Shown in pieces: positions 16,712-22,585 of a DNA stretch of 22,585 nt. Position 1 is the stretch's first letter, and each line of letters begins with the position of its first letter. The DNA is from Terfezia claveryi (Eukaryota > Ascomycota > Pezizomycetes > Pezizales > Pezizaceae). Made by a program: the position numbers and the translations under genes. The notes below the pieces were generated by a model. That model did no database searches. It had not been told where the DNA came from and worked only from the letters and a program-made list of their open reading frames with translations. The DNA is taken from contig WHUX01000494.1 in the NCBI GenBank assembly GCA_015179025.1, positions 1 through 22,585 on the forward strand, in the 5' to 3' direction.

Positions 16712-18173
16712 ATGTCAGAAAACGACAACCAAATTATCAGTATTGCTGATAGGGTAGTAAGTAGGAGTTAAGATTTGAGGAAGAGGTGTCAAGATGAGAT
16801 AGCAAAGCTGGAGGGAAGGGACAAATGGGAGTTTGCCAAACAAATAGCTCGCCTGACCCAAACTCAAACAGAAAAGGAAGCTTTTGCCACCCAAGTCCTC
16901 AAAGAAATAGTGGAAGGGTGAACTGACGAAGACTTTACGAGCATGAAAGTATCCAAGAAGACATTGAGATGGATCTCAGCTTCTCAAAAACAATCCTACT
17001 GTTGTCTAAGATTCATATGGAATCTCAAAGAAGAAAAGCGAATGCATGAGAAAGGCTAAAGAATGCATAGAGAGATGAATGGGAAGAGAAGATGGGGGAA
17101 TTGATGCCTCCTTGGCCTGCTGAAGAATTCCTCAGAGAACTCGCATGGTTTGCGGAGAGGAATCCAGCATGGAATAATGCGGAGGCGAAAATGACGATAG
17201 GGGTAGCAGAAAGGTTAGCTGTTAAGCAAACCAAGAAATATAAGTAGGTGATGACAAGGGATATTGCCAAAAAGACATACATGGAAAAGAAGCAATTGCG
17301 GGGAAATAAAATTCAGGTGGAGGTTGCTTCACCTACATCTTCCTTGACACCTCTTACATCCCTCCGACAATAACTCTCACTCCTTTTCACAACAACCCTC
17401 CTCATGAAATCGATACCCAAACACACAAGCAGCTATTGAAATGGTTGCATCTCTCGAGGTGGTATCTCAAGCCACCTCGCCAAGTGAAAAAGCTGAAGTA
17501 CAGGCTGAGGCAGAAGTTAAGGTTGTTGAGGGAGGGAATTCGGATAAGGGTGAAGATTAGAATGATAAGGTTGAGGAAGTTAGTGTGGCCAAAGACAAGG
17601 GGAAGAAAGTTGTTGGAAAGATTGTTGAAGTAAGGCCTGAAGCGGGAAGGCCAATGACGAGGAAGAGGCATCAGGAAAGAAAATAGTTTGTCTCCAGTGT
17701 CTCTAGAGACAGTATTGCCACTGGAGACAAGGTGTGTCTCCACGATTGGCAGAATGTCTCCCAGTGTCTCCAGAAGACACTGGAGACACTAAAGACACAT
17801 GGGAGACACTCAGAAGACACCTAGGAGACATAAAAGATACAAAGACACCAGAGACAACCCTGTCTCCTGGAGACACCACCTGGCGTCCCGATGCCACTTT
17901 TTTCTTGCTGATGGGCAGAGAGAAGAGGAGAAGGAGGAAAAGAAGAGTAAGTTTAAGCTGGACATACCAGTTATCAATCTGGATGTTGATAAGGGGGTAG
18001 ATGAGCTTAAACGGAAGGCTGAGGATGAGGAGGATAAGGACGATGCTTTTGCAGTAGAAGGGGCAATCAGATCGTTGACGGTGGAGGAAGGGAGGCTGAA
18101 TAAGGAGACGTTAGTGCAGAGGTTAGAGAAGTTGTTGAAAGCTAGTAAGGTGAAAATGGTGGAAGATATAGAT
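16712..18173 (+). pseudogene. Charged-protein gene, broken and interrupted by GTCTC repeats
   Basis: Starts at the ATG 16712 (MSENDNQIISIADRVVSRS), with stops at 16769 and about 16919. After a frameshift coding sense resumes with ESIQEDIEMDLSFSKTILLL and, through three more stops, MGELMPPWPAEEFLRELAWF and AEAKMTIGVAERLAVKQTKK. A further stretch from about 17433 is rich in A, E, V and K (MVASLEVVSQATSPSEKAEV). The GTCTC repeat block 17690-17885 follows. The end (about 17925-18173) is a K/E/D-rich, coiled-coil-like tail: REEEKEEKKSKFKLDIPVIN, VDELKRKAEDEEDKDDAFAV, a TAG at 18174-18176. I do not recognise the family. The helical, charged layout could suit a structural or gag-like protein, but that is speculation. 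With a promoter, it looks like a once-expressed gene now inactivated. Confidence 0.5.
17690..17885. repeat. GTCTCC/GGAGAC palindromic repeat block inside the pseudogene
   Basis: Dense GTCTCC and GGAGAC words in both orientations, including the perfect 14-bp palindrome TGTCTCTAGAGACA (17698-17711) and the inverted pair GTGTCTCCAG / CTGGAGACAC around 17763-17790. The block lies between two lysine/glutamate-rich coding stretches whose compositions match each other but not the block, so I infer that it was inserted into the gene. Confidence 0.8.
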
Positions 18174-18176
18174 TAG

Positions 18177-18828
18177 GAAGGTTTCTTTTGTTATTATATA
18201 AGTGCTGGATTGTTTTGGATATTTTATTTATTTCTTTTGTAGATGTATTTTTTTGCTTTTGCTACAGAGAAAATGGTGAAGAATTTGTTGTTTCGAGAGT
18301 TGGATAGATATTTAGGTGGCAATGGGGCTGCCTAAGTTTTAAGAGAGGGGAGGAATATGGTGGCTAGGAAGTTATTTGTGATGAGGGTAACAGCAAAAGT
18401 TATTTTTTTTTAGCTTAGTTTGTTAGCCTCGCTAGAAAGGGGGTATATTATGTAGGGGAATTCTTGTACTTTAATATACTTATTAAGAAATATACGCATC
18501 GTTTTTACGTGCACAAGGAAAGTGCTAGAATCTTCACTCTGTTACCTTAAGATGATTGATAGCTAGCTTCGTATGCCACTGTCGATTGTCTTTTACTTCT
18601 TTTTCTTGAGACTTTACTCTATCACTTACATGTATCTAGATACGTAAGTCTTAAGAATTGCTTATCTCTCGTTGAGATTGATCCTCGCTTATAGGATTTT
18701 TGCTTATCATAGGAATACTCCGCGATGATTCTGCGAGATACCAGTGGATTCTGCCAACTCATTTGACTCTCCTGACATCTAAGACAGTAATAGTCACTCT
18801 GACTATTTGCGATCTTCTTCATAACAGC
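18177..18828. other. Downstream interval without clear gene
   Basis: 3' flank of the pseudogene, T-rich. A short frame at 18274-18333 (MVKNLLFRELDRYLGGNGAA) is too short to support. The rest is stop-rich on both strands. Confidence 0.4.
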
Positions 18829-19151
18829 TATTACTTGATTTTGTCTAAGCTATAATCTAGTTGGCACAATAGACTACTATGATTGGACCTTGTGAGCTTA
18901 CTCTACCAGGTGCCAACCAAACTACTCTAATGGCTAGTTTGTTTCATTATATAGTTGACCATTCTAAACATACTATATTTGATAAGAGGTTGTGCCTAAC
19001 TAGACAAATAAAGACTATAATGTGAAAATAAAAAAAGGCTGTTTGGGAAATGCTCATTATGGGTAATTGCTTGATATAGTCTAGTGTGTACTCCTGGCTA
19101 CCTGAGATTGACACTTGACATTGGCTTCCTATTACAAAGCAAAGTCTGGTT
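18829..19151 (+). repeat. Direct duplication, unit 1
   Basis: It opens TATTACTTGATTTTGTCTAA and ends AAAGCAAAGTCTGGTT. Shared landmarks with unit 2 are GACTACTATGATTGGACCTTG, AAAAAAGGCTGTTTGGGAAA, GGGTAATTGCTTGAT, CTACCTGAGATTGACACTTG and the end motif. It is non-coding. Confidence 0.8.
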
Positions 19152-19825
19152 AGAGAATGGATACTAATGGCTATTACTTGATCTGGTCTAAGCTTGTAAT
19201 CTAGTTAGCATAACAGACTACTGTGATTGGACCTTGAGAGGTCCCCTAATAGCTAGTTAGTTTTATTATGCAGTTGACCATTCCTAACAGACTACATTTG
19301 ACTATAGGTTGTGCCAACTAGACAAACCAAACAAAGACTTCTCTATGAGAGGCTTGTGCCAACCAGACTAACAAAAACTATAATATGAACGTAAAAGAGT
19401 AGTCTGATTGGCATGTAAAAAAGGCTGTTTACGAAATAGATGTTATGGGCAATTGCTTGATGAAGTCTAGTATATACCTCTAGCTACCTGAGATTGGCAC
19501 TTGACGTTGGCTTTCTATCATAAAGCAAAGTCTGGTTTGCACAAGCCGCTTGTAGGTAACTATGATAAAGTGAATGTAAGAAGGTAAGAGACTGGTCTAG
19601 TTAGGGAATGGCAGTCCTCCTGGTCATAGGAGAATTGAGGCGAGTAAGTATGGACTACCTAGTCTGGTTGGCACAATTGCAAGGATTTTTAACTAGACTA
19701 AGGATATTCTTAGTCTCAACCCAAGGATATTCTGAGTCTGGTTGGCACCACATAGACTAGGTCCAACTATGCCAACTAGACTAGGTCCAATAACTTGGTT
19801 GGTACAAGACTAGGTTGGCACTACT
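18855..19825. repeat. Interspersed TTGGCAC / GTGCCAA motif in both orientations
   Basis: AGTCTGGTTGGCAC-like words on the plus strand at about 18859, 19661, 19735 and 19812, and the inverse GTGCCAAC(C/T)AGAC at about 18910, 19311 and 19356, plus weaker variants. Opposed copies can pair as short stems. No function is apparent. Confidence 0.65.
19172..19537 (+). repeat. Direct duplication, unit 2
   Basis: A diverged copy of 18829-19151 in the same orientation, with an extra segment around 19335-19430 carrying GTGCCAACCAGAC and TAGTCTGATTGGCATG words. The 20-bp gap between units suggests an old tandem duplication. Confidence 0.8.
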
Positions 19826-20651
19826 AGAGGAAGGTCATGCAAAAGACTAAGAAAATCCTTAGTTTGGTTGAAAATCCTTGCCAACATACTAGTGACAGAC
19901 AGTCAAAGGAACTATACTAGAGGGTTGAGTTGCCTAACCACCTCTGGAATGGCTTCGACCTGCTAGTTCCTACTCAGGTTAGTGGCAGGCTTTTGACCGG
20001 CTGACTGGTATAAACACCTTAGTGTAGGTAGAAATATTTCTGTTGTTTTACCCATTATCATCTGTGAGCAAGAAAACTCATAACATTTGCAACCTATGGA
20101 ATTAAACCTCTTTTACATAAAAATGTCTTTCCTCAGACTCTTTTACAATATCCCCTTTTTTCTCAATGTCTTTCCTTAGGCTGCAGTGCAATATATGGTA
20201 GTCTGATATACAATTTATTTTTGGCAAGGACAAGACAAGCAGTCTTGGCATCATTCAAAGAATGTTATCTTTCCTTTCTTCTCCTCTAGTGATTTCTTTT
20301 GTTATACTATACCAATTGTTATACTACACCAACTGGATAGTTTCGTACTAAAGATATCACATGAAGATAGATACCAAACCACCACTAGGCTACATAGCAC
20401 GTCTCACCTACAGTAGTTATGGCACATGTACAGTGGATTACATACCTACTAATACTGTACAACCTGGGACTACATAACTAGTGCAGTGAGACTTCCATGA
20501 TTGTGGGACTATGGGGTCTAGTTCTAGTCTAGTATCATCTAGCTTGTGCCTCAAGCATTCAAACTAAACAGTCCCTACTGGTCACAGAGAGTCCTAGGGA
20601 GGCTCTGGATACTCTGACAATTGTTGTATATGAGCTACTCTGGCCCGAATT
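19826..20651. other. Interval without supported gene
   Basis: Non-coding, with a minor direct repeat of AATGTCTTTCCT(C/T)AG(A/G)CT at about 20124 and 20166. No domain, RNA gene or promoter that I can support. Confidence 0.45.
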
Positions 20652-21240
20652 TTTATGGACTATAGATTGTTGGTGGCAAAGTATATGATGTCAATTTTTG
20701 AACTATGAGTTACTATACAGTCCAGTTACATACCAATATCATCCCAAAGACTTCGAAGAAGGCAGTATCACCAAATACAGAGAGAGTCCTAATCGAGACC
20801 TACCTATTCTGCCAATCGATGTACGTAAAAGCTGCTCTGTATACAATTTTTACGGAATATAGGTTGTTGGTGGCGGAGTATACGATATTTAATTTTTGAA
20901 CTATTAATTGCTATACAGTCCAGTTACATACCAATATTATCCTGAAGACTTCGAAGAAGGCAGTATCACCGAATACAGAGACAGTCCCCATTAAGACCCT
21001 ACCTATTCAGCCTATTATTGTATGTAAAAGCCACTCCGCCTCTAAATTTTACAGAACATAGATTGTTAGTACAATATTAATTTTTGAACTAGTTGCTATA
21101 CAGTCCAATTACATACCAATATCATCCCGAAGACTTGGAAGAAGGCAGTTCACCGAATACAGCGAGAATCTCCATCGAGATCTACCTATTCTGCCAATCA
21201 ATGTATGTGAAAGCCGCTCCGCATACAATTTTTACGGAAA
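20652..21240 (+). repeat. Three tandem units of about 190 bp
   Basis: CAGTCCA(G/A)TTACATACCAATAT recurs at 20718, 20916 and 21101 (spacings 198 and 185). Flanking blocks shared by all units include GATTGTT, AATTTTTGAACTA, GAAGACTT(C/G)GAAGAAGGCAGT, CGAATACAG and TGTA(T/C)GT(A/G)AAAGC. One 64-codon frame spans the first unit, but no domain is recognisable. The third unit breaks off at TTTTTACGGAAA where the LTR starting at 21241 begins. Confidence 0.85.
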
Positions 21241-21752
21241 TGTAATGATGGTTCTGAGGACAAGGTGACCAAAGGGTATGCCAGGGCGAGGACAGGAATG
21301 AAGTGAGATACACGCAGGAGCGCTACGTGTGTGACTAGTGAAAGTAGGCTTGTCATAGACACCTGTTACGGATGTCACGGACGATGTCACAGAGGGCAGG
21401 ATGTTCAGAAGGCAAGAGGCAAGGACAAGAGACACACGCGGAAGTGATTGCCGTGTGTGTCGGAGGGAGGCAGCTGTGCTGCAGAGCTGTTCACAAGACA
21501 AAGAGGTGCACAAGGGAGATGTATAAGTGCTGGGAGAAGCAAGGTCCTATATTGGGTATCCAAAACGTTAGATGGTGATCCAACAAGAGGGCGGAGAAAC
21601 GAAGATTATATACATGATTCTAGGCGAAGGCCGTGGAAGGAATATGCTTCCCGAGATTCCCATCTTAGAAGCTAAGATAACAATCACCCATTGATGACAC
21701 CCGAACAAGTCTGTTCGATTGTCAAATCAAGACTAAGAACATGGTTGTGATA
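21241..21752 (-). repeat. 3' LTR of the second element
   Basis: On the minus strand it begins TATCACAACC directly after the purine tract; related chromovirus LTRs usually begin TGTCAC, so one G-to-A change at the terminus is likely. It ends CCATCATTACA at 21241. The length of 512 bp is typical. Short open frames across it are incidental. Confidence 0.6.
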
Positions 21753-21959
21753 CTATCCCCCTTTAGGCTGAAGCTCCAGCGACTAGGAGGCCTGGGCACA
21801 ACAACCGGCAAAATCAATACAGGAAACAACAACAAAGGTAACGACCAGGATTCCACTTCAAACAACAAGAAGAACAAGAAAAGCGAGAAGAACGAGTCTC
21901 GGACGGGCCCCACCATATGACTCTCAAAAGGCACAACATTATTCCATTGGGCGAGGCTT

Positions 21960-22585
21960 TCTTGTGTATTGCTGGTGGAATAGGGCGACCAAATTCTTCG
22001 CATTCTCCAAGTCCTCCTAGGTTGTCAAGTTGCCTCCTTGTCTCCTACCCATTGACCTTGTACTGCAGATGCCCATACCTCCTCTGCGAGTCTAGTACTT
22101 CCTCCACCTCCATTCCTCTTCACATTCAATAACACTGGAAGAGGTAGGGGGTGTTTCTGTCCTGAGAGAGGGTCATCCGCAGTGGTCTTGATCTCGGAGA
22201 CATGAATGAGGGGATGGTACTTGATATCCTTAGGGAACTTCAGCCAGTAAGCATGAGTGCCCACGCTCCCTAATACCTTGTATGGACCTAAGAACTTGTG
22301 ATCCAGTTTGCATGACAGTTGTTCCGTGCAGAAATGGTGACTAGAAAGCCACACCTTGTCTCCTGGCTGATATCTCAGGGCTGGCAACCTGGATCCATTT
22401 GTATTCAGCCTGTCTAGCTTGGGCATAAGTCAACTCGGTTTTCAAGGTTCGGTGGAGTTCAGCGATCCCACTTGCGAACTCCCTAGCCGGGGATGGGCTT
22501 TTTGCGGGGGTGCTAGAGTATCTATGAACGAGGGTGCCAACTGTAATTAGCTAGGAATAGAGAGGCTTTTAAGGACTCTGAGAAC
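21960..22585 (-). pseudogene. Integrase C-terminal domain and chromodomain fragment
   Basis: From the right edge downward: FLANYSWHPRS (end of the integrase catalytic domain region, frame broken at once), EFASGIAELHRTLKTELTYA leading to AQARQAEY, then after a shift near 22426 the SH3-like part YQPGDKVWLSS, LDHKFLGPYKVL (the GPY motif), HAYWLKFPKDIKYHPLIHVS and DDPLSGQ. A chromodomain follows in a shifted frame (VEEVLDSQRRYGHLQYKVNG, an in-frame TAG where a tryptophan is expected, then ETRRQLDNL, with another shift to ENAKNLVALFHQQY). Integrase inserts element cDNA, and the C-terminal chromodomain guides site choice. At least three frameshifts and one stop make it non-functional. Confidence 0.82.

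Larger units (their letters stand above)
21241..22585 (-). mobile_element. Second chromovirus-type LTR retrotransposon, 3' part
   Basis: Minus-strand element entering from the right edge. In its own direction it has the integrase C-terminal region, a chromodomain, a short downstream segment, a purine tract (complement of 21754-21764, AAAGGGGGATAG) and a 3' LTR at 21752-21241. It is distinct from the 8152-15681 element in LTR sequence and in having an integrase C-terminus. Its 5' part lies outside the window. Confidence 0.8.

Noticed and set aside
17402..17743. 113-codon minus-strand frame opposite the pseudogene
   Set aside because: It is hydrophobic and low-complexity, caused by the complement of K/E-rich codons; the sense strand has the promoter and coding-like composition.
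20705..20899. 64-codon frame over the first 190-bp unit as a gene
   Set aside because: The frame is not preserved in the other two units, which carry indels and stops, so selection on a protein is unlikely.
21232..21513. 93-codon minus-strand frame
   Set aside because: It lies within the LTR of the second element and shows no protein family features.
1..22585. tRNA or rRNA genes
   Set aside because: By eye I found no convincing cloverleaf or rRNA core; a covariance-model scan was not possible here.

Overview
This window looks like a transposon-dominated, gene-poor stretch of a filamentous fungal genome. The evidence is two chromodomain-bearing Ty3/gypsy elements, a fragment of a Plavaka-type (CACTA-like) transposase, and a TATA box followed by a pyrimidine-rich leader ahead of an ATG. 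AT-rich filler alternates with GC-rich minisatellites. The mix of Plavaka and chromoviruses fits a repeat-rich pezizomycete such as a truffle, or a mushroom-forming basidiomycete; the lineage is a guess from family resemblance, not a demonstrated identification. No intact host gene is visible, and every protein-coding stretch recognised is broken.

Layout. 1-1912 is a very large inverted repeat. Its arms (1-819 and 975-1912) are identical outside a 23-bp minisatellite and differ only by repeat-unit insertions; four 34-38-bp GAATTC-containing repeats lie near the axis. 1913-6085 is mostly non-coding AT-rich DNA. It holds a CpG-rich block (2243-2391), three copies of a roughly 230-285-bp LTR-like repeat (2738, 2971 and 4271 onward) and degenerate short repeats. 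6086-7056 (minus strand) is the C-terminal part of a Plavaka-type transposase, cut at its 5' side by a second CpG-rich block (7057-7240) that resembles the one at 2243-2391 in inverted orientation. 7640-8151 (minus strand) is the end of an unidentified acidic/basic protein gene, cut by an LTR element.

8152-15681 is a near full-length but dead chromovirus-like LTR retrotransposon: two LTRs of 674 and 680 bp, gag, zinc knuckle, protease, reverse transcriptase (with YIND in place of YIDD), RNase H, a Cys/His-rich region and a chromodomain. No integrase core is visible. Many of the disabling changes are CpA-to-TpA type transitions, as repeat-induced point mutation or 5-methylcytosine decay would give.

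15682-18173 holds minisatellites, a cluster of GACGCA dyads and a recognisable fungal promoter driving a broken charged-protein gene that carries an insertion of GTCTC repeats. 18176-21240 has no gene. It contains a diverged direct duplication of about 0.35 kb seeded with TTGGCAC motifs, and three tandem units of about 190 bp that stop at the LTR of a second chromovirus. That element occupies 21241-22585 (minus strand: LTR, chromodomain, integrase C-terminal domain) and runs off the window.

Nothing here amounts to a clearly new functional system. The best leads are the giant inverted repeat, the integrase-less chromodomain element with its Cys/His module, the recurrent short dyad clusters and the promoter-bearing charged-protein pseudogene.
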